A model generated the notes under the pieces. That model was not told where the DNA came from. It was given only the letters and a program-made list of their open reading frames with translations, and searched no databases. From Toxoplasma gondii ME49 (lineage: Eukaryota > Apicomplexa > Conoidasida > Eucoccidiorida > Sarcocystidae), in the NCBI RefSeq assembly GCF_000006565.2, contig NC_031479.1, forward strand, positions 5,702,885-5,766,884: DNA of 64,000 nucleotides, read 5' to 3'. Position 1 is the stretch's first letter. Each line of letters begins with the position of its first letter. A program made the position numbers and the translations under genes. Below are positions 11,543 through 22,129 of this stretch, piece after piece.

Positions 11543-14500
11543 ATGGCTTCACTTTTTTCCTTTCGTTCCCTTCGGCTGGTGCCCATCGACGGGGCTGGCG
11601 CTCCTCGCTGCTGCCGCCCGCCTTACGAAGGTTTCAGGCCTCTCCTCGGCTGTTCCAGTAACCGCGATGGTCGCCGAATCTTCACAGATGGGCTCTCGGA
11701 GAGCCGCCACGGTGTGTCTCTTCCGTTGACAAAACACATTTTTTTGCGAGCTCAAGTCAGGAAAGTCTTGGCTTGTCACCCCCGGTGCTACAAGTGCCTC
11801 ATTTCTCTGTGTTTGGGGTGTACTGGGATCCTCACGAAGCGGCGGCCATCGGCAAACACTTCCAGTTTCCCGTTCCACCCCGTCGATCGTGGCAACAAGC
11901 GAGAAAGATTCACCGTCTCAACTGCGTCGCCGCTTTCCTGTGTTCCCCCTTCTTTCCAGGTTCAGGCACATATGCGGGACGGTGGAGTCTCGTAGAGGCG
12001 AGGAAAGCAAATGCAGAGGCTCTGCGTTTCGCACGAGACAGAAGGCGATTCTTGACGACACGCAGTGGAATGGTGACGGAGGAGGAAGGCCTTGCAGGCC
12101 CGGAGGCGGCCAACATTCTTCGAGGACTGCCTACGTATCATGTCAAAGAAAAAGATCTGGAAAAAAATTTCCTCGAAGTCGACCCCGACAATCCTACCCC
12201 CCTCTTGGAATACTTCTCTGCCTTGCTGCGTCAAGGGAACCTCGAACCCAATGAAGCACAGAAGGAACTCATGAGTAAATTGCAGGTAAGAACGACGCAA
12301 GGCAGCACCACTCGGCTGAGCAAGAGGAGGTCTACCTGAGGATAAATATAGAGACTTGCGTATACGTCAATATAGTGATACCTAACTCCACTTCCTTCTC
12401 GTTCGGCACCGCTGCACACGACATAAGTATATACACATATGTATATGTCTGTCTATACATACGTTTGTATATATTTGCTGAAACGAACGTTTCTAAGGAC
12501 GCTTCATGGTAGGCTGACCCCCATACGCATGGGTCGCCGCAGAGAGCGCTAGGGCTGTGCACAGACACGAAGAAGGCACAGCCAATTAGAGGTCGAGAGA
12601 GAAGGACAGATACAGAGAAATTGAGATGGAGAAAAACATATATACATGTGCAGGCGTGGACTGGAAGGCCGTAAGGCAGACAACTTCGCGCATTGTTCAA
12701 GGGATAAAATGCATCTCTTAATATACCTTATTGTCTGCATGTCTGCATGTGCGTGTGCGTGTGTGTGTGTGGGTAGGTTCTCATGGACGACATCGAAGCA
12801 TTTAATTTGAAGTCAGGCGATCCCTTCGACCCCCTGACGGCGCGGCCTCCCAGCGCGCCTGCACCGCCTTCGTCTGCCAACGAGGCAAGTCCCTGTTGAG
12901 GCGGCGCGGCTGTCTGCGTCCTCTCTCGGTTCTTTCCTCTGCGGAGATGCGCAGTTGTCTGTCTACGTATTTCGAACTCCTCGCGTGCATGCGCGACTGC
13001 GTCGTCCACTTTCTCGCGACTGTTAGACTTCCTCAGAGCAGAACGACCATCGGCTCTATTCAGATCGTGTTCGGTCGAGTGCTTCGGTGTACAGGGAGGA
13101 ATGCAGAGGCGCTACACACTCGCAGGTTGCTTGCAAGACTCATCTTCCCTGGGGGGAGGAGGGAGCTTCGCGATCGAAGGCGACGGCGGTGCGTCGCGAA
13201 GTGGAGTTCGTAGGCGTGTGTAAACTCTCTTTTTGGGGAGGGACGTACAGCGACGAATTGCGGGGATGACAGGCAGTTGCGACTCAGACTGTGTTTCGGA
13301 TGTCTGTGGTGTATCGACAGCGGAAAACGGGCCTCGGCCTTCTTTCTCGACTGTGGCGGGGAGACAGAAGCTCGGACGGCGAGCGCGTCGCAGGTCAGTT
13401 TCCGGTTCGAAGAAAGGCTTCGTCTGAGCAGCCGAGCATGCCTTCTGCAAAGTTTGCTGCTTTCGCCACCGAAGAGACGTGGAAAGGAGACTGAAGAGAA
13501 TTGTGATCACTTCAAAGAGAACGACGAAAGAGAAGAGAAAGAACGACGAGAGGACCCAAGAGAACGACGAAAACAGAGAGAGAGCTCGTTTTTCAGCAAC
13601 TCCTCGTTCACTGAGGAGGCGATGCTCCTTCTACGGAGTGCGCGGCTTTTTCGGAGGATGCGAAGGATCGAAGCGACCGTGTGGATAAGCAGCAACTTCG
13701 TTTCTTTCGTTTTCTTCTTTCTTCGCGCCCAGCTCTCGCGACGTCTCTCGACGAAGCGAAGGAGGAGATCGTTCCTCGAATCCGCCCGGAGATTCGAGGT
13801 CTGTACATCTACGGAGGCGTCGGCCAAGGCAAGACGATGATCATGGATGCGTTCTACGACTGTCTGAAAATCAAACACAAACTACGAATTCACTTTCACC
13901 AGTTCATGGTGGAAGTCCAAGAGGTAATCCAAAGTCCTTGACGCACTATCGAAAGAAAGTCATACATATATATATATATATATATACACATACATACGCA
14001 TGTATAAATTTACGGATGCAGACATGCATATACAACTGTGTATGTATACGTGTATACATCTATGCGTTTGTGTCTCTCGATATAATATATATATATATAT
14101 ATTTATATGCTTGTTTCCGTACGCGAGCATGAGTGACGCTCTGTGTCAAGAGGCGCAGAAACCTGAAAATGTACCTGTCCATTTAGGTTGGGGACGGCGT
14201 TTGTGGATCGAGGCGCGAGCGGCTTGTCTTGTGTTTTTGCTAGGCACTCCATCGCGTGAAGTCTCAGCGGCGTTACGAGGACCCGCTTTTCGAGGTGGCG
14301 AAGCAGGTTCGGTCTCAGGCGCAGGTTTTGTGCTTCGATGAATTTCAGGTGAGACGGGGAGTCGCGTTATTCTATGGTGCGTCTCAAGGTGACCAAGTTT
14401 TGAAGCGTGGAGGTCTTTGTTCAATGATCCCCTCGCGCGTCGCGTTTTGAAGTCTCTTTTCCTCAGCTGTGTGTGTCTCTCACGTTTCTGGTGATGGGGG

Positions 14501-17500
14501 ACGTCAGCTTCGTGTCATCGGGAAACTGCGCTCGGAGGGTGATCTCGAGCTGTTCCACTTGGAGACAGGCTTTCTTGTCTCGTTCAAAAGCCTTCGGTTT
14601 GCTGTAGTCGTCGCGACGCTTGAAACAGGGAGGAGGGGATTCGTGACGCGTCTCTTGCCTTGTCTTTGAATCGTCGGAGACAGCTTCTGTCGTTGTCGCG
14701 TTCGCCGACTCACCGCCGAGCGGAGAGCTCGAAGATGCGCTGCCTGTTGCGCATGGGTCTCCAACACACCCTCGTCAGGCAGCGAACAGCCAGACAGATG
14801 AGGCACCGAGTCACCGAACATGGAAGCGAATTCAGTTCCTTGAGAGAAAAAACAAAACGCGGCAGGATTCCACTCTGCACGATTTTCAGTGCCGAACGGC
14901 AGGCCACTGGATCGTTCGCTGGAGGACCTGTGGTTCGTTGATGAGAGGCGGATTGCGAGTGACGAGACGTCTTCACTTTGTTTCCGGATTCTTCTCCTTG
15001 CGCCGCTTTTCCTCGTCTTCTGCGTTCGAGTTTCTTTCCGGGTGCTTCTCCAAAAACAATTGAAGATCCTGTTGCCTGTGACATCTCTTGACGAACGCGT
15101 TGTCATTGCGTCGCCGTCTGGCAGAGCGCGCGGTTGGCAGTCCTGGCGCGCCTGCTCAGTTCCCTTTTCTCCACATTCTGTCGCTTTCCTCTGGACCGTT
15201 GAAGGCAAATTGATTTCGCCTGGGGTTGTCGTCCGTGCACGTCTTTTCCGTTCTCGTCGAAGGGATCTTCGTCCAGTTCTCTCTCATCTGCTCTCGCGTT
15301 CTCGACGTTCTGTTTCTCCTTCTGAGCGGCTACCTTGCGGACGCAGCTTTCGGGTGCTCTCTTTCTCTTGTGTCGAGCTGCGTTCCGCGTTCTTTTGCGC
15401 TTCGAAGTTTGTGCCTGGTTGCCATGAGCTTCTCGACAAGGACGGCGTCCGCCGCATGCTCGACATCCCCGTGATTTTGATACGTTGATGTTTGCCTTCG
15501 CTGGAGGTGGAAAGGCTTGATGAGCTCGAGGTTCTTTTCCGTCGGGGGGTGCAGCGACCTTCTGTTTCTCGAGATGCTCTCTGAAAAGGAGGAGACCAAG
15601 ACCCAGTGAACTGCTACAGACCGCAGAGAGTCTTGGAATTCAGTGTTTTTTGTCGACGCCAGCGTCACTCCACATGGGTCATGCTCGTCTCACGCTTGCT
15701 TCTCCTTCCTGCTTCGCAGGTCGTGCACATCACCGACGCGATGATTCTCAAACGCCTTTTCGAATTTCTCTTCTCCGTAAGTCTTCTCGGTTTACACTAT
15801 CCTTTGCTTCGTGTGATCTCTCTCCCTGCATTCCCCGCTTTTGCTTCGCCGGGGAGTTGCCCTTCGTGCCTCTCGCCTTCTCCTGCTTCCGGCCGTCCTC
15901 TCCACAACTCGAGCTTTGTGCATTTGCGCCTTCGCAGTTCGGCGCAATCGTCGTCGCGACCTCGAATCGACCGCCAGTGGACCTCTACAAAGGCGGTCTG
16001 AATCGCCAGCGCTTCCTTCCGTTCATCGACCTCCTGCTGGACTCCTGCGAGGTCTTCCATATTGAAACCCACAAAGACTACCGGTGAGACCAACAGTCAC
16101 GCGCTCCCAATTTCCTCAACTCTTTCGTCGGCTTTCTTAAAAAAAACGCAAATACTTACAGGCGTGTAAACGCATAACTCTACTCTTGTGTAGCTATATA
16201 TACATATACTTCGATGCGTCTTTAATATATATATATATATTTATGTATATAAATGCATTATATATATATATATATATGAATGTGTGTGTAGAGGTATGAA
16301 TAGATCCATCATATATGTATATATATATATGTATACGTATATGTATTGTGTGCATTATATGTATGTATTCCTGTAGCGTTTCTGGCAGTGCAGGCGCGCA
16401 GGTAGGCGCGCAGGTAAGTTGTTTGGGGACACAGTCCCACAGCTGATCGTCCATTCTCAGAACTGCAAAAAAACATCCACCTTTGTCTATCGACTCACGT
16501 GAAGCGCCTAGTCATGTGCATGCATATACCTGGATTTGCTTCTTCCAACATATATATATATATATACGTATACATATATATGTATGTGTTTACATGTCCA
16601 TGGCTATTTGGATGCAATGAAAGATGGTGCATGCCTAGTACGTCTGGAGAGAGAGATTCAGGGGGATCCGAGGTGAGTTGCATGTTTGCAGGCTGAGCAA
16701 GATGGCGGCGAATTCTCACGGTTTATACTTTGTGCGTGAGAGGCCTCAGGAAGAAATTCTCAAACAGATGCTCGGTCTTACTCAGGGTGAACAGCCAGAG
16801 CCTGGCGTCGTCCAGGTCGCCATGGGCCGCGAACTTCAGGTGCGTTCGAGCAAGACTCTCTTCTCTTCTCAGCAGTCTCGTCCTCAAAGAGTAGTTTCGA
16901 CAGTCTTTCCGAGCTCAGTGTTGCTCCCCCTCCTCAGCTGCGCACAAGGCGTTTCTTTTGCGTTCTCTGGACATCAGCCGCCAGTTGCGCGCCTCGGTGC
17001 TTCCCCGATTTCGCTGCGCCTTCGGGTGTCTTGCTTTTCTAGAGTTTTTTTTCTTCTCTAACTACAGCGTCTCTGCGCGTCGGGGCGTCGCTTAGTGGCG
17101 GTCGCGCTTCGCCTCTTCCTGTTTGATTCTCTCTTCGTGTGTTTGTCTTCTCTTTCTTGTTCGTCACTCTCCTCAGCTTCCCCTGTCTTTCGCTTCTGCT
17201 CGTCTCGCTCTCTTCTCCGTTCACAGGTGCCTTTGATGGCGAAGGGCGTTGCGCAGTTTGCGTTCGCGGATTTGTGCGAGGCTGCAATGGGAACTCCTGA
17301 TTTCTTGGCAGTTGCGCGGAACTTCCACACGGTGTTCTTGAGTCGAATCCCCGAGCTGACAGACATGCAGCAGTTCCCCAACGAAATTCGGAGATTCATT
17401 GACCTCGTCGACGTCCTCTACGAAAAGTCAGGAGAGACCAGAGGGCGCCGGGGAGACTCGCGGGCGTAGACGCCATAGAAGACAGCAGGCAGCAATCCCC

Positions 17501-20368
17501 AACGTTCAGCCTGGATCGTTTAGTTCCCCGTGATCGGTCGATATGCACTCTCGACCGTGGACCGTCTGTCGCGCGTCAAGCGCAGACGGCGGCGTCGCTC
17601 TGCCCAGACAGCGCGTCGGCCGCTCAGGGTGACGTCAGGCACAATATACCGCCAAGAGCTTGGAGGAGACTGGGAGCCGGCGGCGCGATGCTTGGGATTC
17701 CGGGCGTCTCTGTTTCGTCTCTGTGTCTTTCTTTCTCTTCTGTCGACGCGCCGTTCTCGAGCGGTTCTTTTCTCCGCGGGTCTTTGCCGGCTGCATGCCT
17801 TCACATTTCCCTGCATGCGGCCGACTGCGATGCTCTCAGGCATGTGCGGGTGATTTTCGATGCGGCGGCGCCGCCGTTCCGCCTGCTGGGCATCACGGCG
17901 ACGACGGCTAATTTCGAGGAGCTTCGCCAGGCGATCCAGAAGAAGTTTCCGACGGTCCAGGCCTTTTTCGAGGCTTTGCAACCGGTAACAACTCCCGACA
18001 GAACTCCAAAAAAAGTTCCAATCTCGCGCCGCTGGAGTCCTGCTGCGGACACCGACGTCAGTGCCCCTGCATGCAGTGACAGAGACGGCGATTTGTGAGA
18101 CCGCGCTAGCCATATACTACCACTGCATGCATCTCACCCATATCTTCATTTGAGTCATAGGATCGTCTCATGCCTCTCCTTGCTCCTCTTGGCTTTGCTC
18201 TTGTCTGCGCACTGGCCGCGCTCTCGATGTCTGCATCAGTCTCTTTGTGAGGTTGTGCGAGGAAATGCGCGTTTTCCAGTTCCTCCTCGAGAGCGAGAAA
18301 TCCATCAGTCAAGACGCCGACGCTGCGATCAACCGGGAGAACTGGGTTAAAGGCGCCCACCTCACCGTCGGAGTTTCCACGGAGTAGGCACAGAAGCGGG
18401 GAGGACAGATGGAGAAAACGAGCAGGAAAGGTGGAGAAAAGGAGCAGGAAAGCTGGAGAAAACGAACAGGAAGGCTGGGGAGGAAAGCTGCAAGCGTGCA
18501 AGAGAAGAAGAGGCAGAACGGGGAAGAAGAGAAAGAGGAGCCGGGAGATGGAAGCGTGAGAGGAAGTAGGAACTGTCGCGCTTCAAGCAGATCGTGGAAG
18601 CTGGTTGTTTCGTTTCCACAGGCATTCCTTTTCTCTGTTCTGTTTTTGGGGATTCTCTCACAACTGTGCGGAGGACCTGTGAGGCGTCGGATGCTCTGTT
18701 TGCTGCTTTCGCCTTTCTTGCACCTCGCGTCCTTCGCGCCGCTCGCTCTCCAGACCCTATCCCTGCGGTTGGGTCGGTTTCGAGTCTTTCTGAATTCGTT
18801 TTCTTGCTGTCGCTTCGTTCACCGCAGAGCTGCTCTGCAGGTGTTCGAGAAGATCGACGTTCAATCGAAAGGCATTCTGCCGCTGGACGCCATTCGGTAG
18901 GCCTGCATGGAGCGTGCGAAGCCGTTGAAGAAGAAGGAGACAAACACAGACTATAAAAAACGTATTCAAAAAAAAAATTTTTATAGATTTTTTTATATCA
19001 AAATTCTTATTTATAGCTGTAAATTCTTTAAAAGATCTTTGTTTTTATAACAATAATCTAATTAATAGAAAAAGAAGGAACCGATAAGTTTTGGTTCTCT
19101 CTGTCGAACTGCAGCAGAGAGATTGGACCTGCCTAGCGTCCACGCAATGCCGTTGTGCTTGGACGTCCGTTCCAATGAGATAAGCTGTGACCAGCGAGAA
19201 AGTGAGACAGAAACACCGGATGTCCTTCGCGCAGGAGATGCAGGAGGTTCGTCGGTGGAGGTGCATGCAGCGTTTCGCGCATCTGAAAAACGCAACAGGA
19301 CTGTCAAGGAGACGCACATCACGCGTTGACTGTGGGGTGCTTGTCTCTCGGAGCGAGCGAGGCGATTCCGAGTTTTTAATGAAATTCTCTCTTTTTTTCT
19401 GTCTTCTGGCCAGATCTGGGCTGTACTTCCACATGTTGAACTTCGATGTGACGCGACCGACAGAGAAAAACGTTTTCCTCTTCCAGGGCCGGCCTGCGAC
19501 TCTCGGTTCCCCCAAAGCCGTCGGCTACGAGCTTTTCAAGTCCGCCTCTTTCCACGCGAAGCTGCTCGTTCGCCAATCAAGCGAACAAAAGACGAGCGGC
19601 AGAAACCGCATCTAAGTCTGTATATGCGTCTCCGTCCTCTCGACCGCCTCACCTCTGCATCCATGCACCCTGCCGGCCATGCATCAGAAGGCCTCTGCGA
19701 CGCATGCGTATTCTTGGACACCTTCACGCATGCATGCATTCATACATTCATACATGCATGCATTCATACGTGTGTACATACCTATACGCAAGTAGATACA
19801 TACAAGTGGATGCATGCAAGTAGATACATACAAGTGGATACATATAAGTAGATACATACAAGTAGATATATTCATGCATGCATATATGCGGACCTGCGGA
19901 GATGTATTCATGCATGTTTGGCGGCCATTCAACCGTGGAGAGCAGGCGCTGATCTTTGTCCACGGGTGGGCGTATGTGAACCAGGAGTGCAGAAGTCTCC
20001 AGCATTTTCAATGGGCATGCGGGAGGCAGCTTTTATTTTTTTCTTCAGCGAGGGCGGATCTTCGGGTGCGCAAGATATCCAGTTCGCTTACGTCAGAACT
20101 GTCTCGAGGTGAGCAGAAGTCTTTTCCTTCACTACACACAGACAGTGTCTCTGCAAATATTCAGCTTCTTCCAGGCAACTCTTGAGTGCATGCGCAAGTG
20201 TGTTGGGGGGGTGCATGCACCACTCGCAGAAATGGAGTTTTGGAGCGTTTGATGCGCATGTTTTTCAGAATTCGCGACATGATCTCGACGAGCTACTTGG
20301 AGGATCATCAGAAAATTTTCAAGTTGCAGGACCTGCGTCTCTTTGGCGTTCCAACGCCTCCAGCGTGA
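11543..20368 (+). CDS. AFG1: AFG1/LACE1-type mitochondrial AAA ATPase
   Basis: AFG1/LACE1 proteins are mitochondrial P-loop ATPases involved in turnover and assembly of respiratory-chain subunits. Exons: 11543-11711, 11960-12285, 12777-12884 (GC donor), 13321-13393, 13733-13923, 14244-14348, 15720-15776, 15938-16083, 16692-16839, 17227-17426, 17840-about 17982, about 18250-18383, 18828-18896, 19414-(end uncertain), 20049-20108, 20230-20368. Phases agree up to exon 11 and across exons 12-14 and 15-16. The N-terminus ([13 protein letters not shown]...) is presequence-like. Family marks: Walker [17 protein letters not shown], Walker B VLCFDEFQ, then [28 protein letters not shown] and THKDYR. The conserved C-terminal block is encoded far downstream: [11 protein letters not shown] in the exon at 20049, matching the family FAFxRTxSR motif. 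Between the core ([14 protein letters not shown]) and that block are insert exons including an EF-hand-like stretch ([20 protein letters not shown]). Exon 11/12 and 14/15 joins are unproven; a stop at 18096-18098 is avoided only if exon 11 is spliced. Confidence 0.88.
13965..14110. repeat. (TA)n blocks in AFG1 intron 5
   Basis: Two tatata runs at about 13967-13990 and 14083-14105, between exons ending at 13923 and starting at 14244. No coding content. Confidence 0.85.
16190..16590. repeat. (TA)n microsatellites in AFG1 intron 8
   Basis: Several tatata runs interspersed with gtatac/catatg units, at about 16196-16350 and 16549-16582. No coding content. Confidence 0.85.
18955..19080. other. AT-rich island in AFG1 intron, possible organellar insertion
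   Basis: About 120 bp of A/T-dominated DNA (aaatttttatagattttttt and similar) with no simple repeat period, unlike the TA microsatellites nearby. Composition resembles apicoplast DNA. Origin is not demonstrated. Confidence 0.4.
19735..19920. repeat. degenerate minisatellite with GCATGCAT and tacaagtagatacata units
   Basis: A block of gcatgcattcatacat units followed by about five approximately 16-bp units of the type tacaagtagatacata. It lies in the intron before the last two AFG1 exons. Confidence 0.8.
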
Positions 20369-21879
20369 AGATGAGAATTTACCGTTTTTCGCATCGCAAT
20401 GTTCTTTTCTGTCGGCCAGTTCCCCATTCTTGTCCTCCCTCGCTCTCATGGCGCGGCATCCCCTTGTGCACACCCTTCCTTATGTTGTGCTTTCATTTGT
20501 AGATATGTTCGAGCTGGATCCACCTGTGTAGTGGTGTATCAAAAGGACATAGAGAACAACAACTATCAGCATGCATTTCCATGAACATGTACACATATAT
20601 ATTTATATATATTTATATATATGTATATACATAAATATATTTATACATGTATATATATATATATATATAGTATATATCTGTATATATGTATATGTGTACG
20701 GTTGCACACTGATATTAGCATGGGGATGCGTTTGAGAGAGGGAAGCTGTGCACTGGCGAGTGGAGGTTTTCCGGAGGTGCCTCTTCACTGTGCATCGTGG
20801 AGATCCTCCTGGGTTGAATTGCCGGTGCATGCAGTTCTGGTGTACGGCATGCGAGCGAGATGTTCGTTTTTTCGTTCTCGGTCGCTGGAATTTTGGATTT
20901 GTTTTTCTCTGCTGTGGAGCTTCAACTGCGAGGAAACGTTTCCGCGTCTCTTCACTCTCGCTGTCTTTGCTCCAAAGAAAATTCTCGGCGGGGAGCTCGA
21001 GAGTTTTCTTTCCACGCAAACGATGAATTTCGGCAACAAACGTCGCGCATCGGGGCGCACTACGCGCTTCCGTTCCTCGCCACTGCTCTCTGCCCTCGTC
21101 TACGCAAGCGTCATTCGGTCGACGCATATGCATTTATTCATCGAATTGTGAACGCACAGCTTCGCCTATATATGCATATACACATGTGAAGAGTCTCATA
21201 CAATTTATATATATATATATATATTTATATATATGTATATATATATATATATTTATATATATGTATATATATATTTATATATATATATATATATTTATAT
21301 ACTTGTTTTCTTGGTGGTTGTCTGTGTCAAGAGAACGATTCGGATGTGAGGACAAGCGGGGGCCATGGAGAACGAAGTTGGCCGGCACGAGGGAGGCGCA
21401 GGAAGTTTCTGCATCCGCATTTCTTGAATCCGTTCTCGAGCGATTCTCTGACAAGAGGAATCGATTTCTTACGCTCTTTGGACGGCCGCAGTCCAGACAG
21501 ATCCCTTTCTCCAGACGGAGGGAGAAAAAGGAAAAATCCAAGAGAAAGGGGAACGCGAGAGACAGCGAGAACAACGAAGAAGGCGAGAGAGAAACAACGA
21601 TCGAGACAAGGGAGGACCGGTGCGAAGGAGACGAGCGGGACAGAGAAGCAGAAGAGAAAGGAAGAGAAGCACTGTCCGAGATCGCGTACTTTGCTCGATT
21701 TTTGCGTTGGGGAGGAATCCACAGAGTGAAGAAGACCGATTAAAGTGAAAAGAGCGAAGAAAATTCTTTACGCATCCCCAGGGAGAAGTCGGAAAGCAAG
21801 CAAAATGTCTACGCTTCTCCAGCACGAAATCCTATCACCTGCGAACCCCCGCAGATTCCTCAAACAGATCTAGGAATGT

Positions 21880-21945
<66 letters not shown>

Positions 21946-22129
21946 CTGCATCAAGTACTTGTTCACTTATGTAGGATGCATTGACATCGTTCCAGCTTTG
22001 CAAGTGATGGCAACGAAGATCTACATGGGGAAAGGTCCCTGTGTCATCGTGACTTTTTGGTTCGAGTCTCAGTCATCACTTTTCTTTTCTCGGCGTTTCT
22101 CCGGCGCCCTCTCACGAACGCGCCACCCC
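20369..22129. other. convergent spacer between AFG1 and CD2BP2
   Basis: Holds (TA)n microsatellites at about 20596-20690, 21205-21300 and 21880-21945 and a purine-rich stretch at 21520-21690 that yields Arg/Glu/Lys-rich shadow ORFs. These are taken as 3' untranslated or intergenic DNA; no gene is supported. Confidence 0.6.

Noticed and set aside
18150..20368. A separate gene downstream of AFG1
   Set aside because: I first split these exons off, including an EF-hand-like one resembling part of a MINDY-type protein. The exon at 20049 carries the AFG1 C-terminal motif, so a single gene is the better reading.
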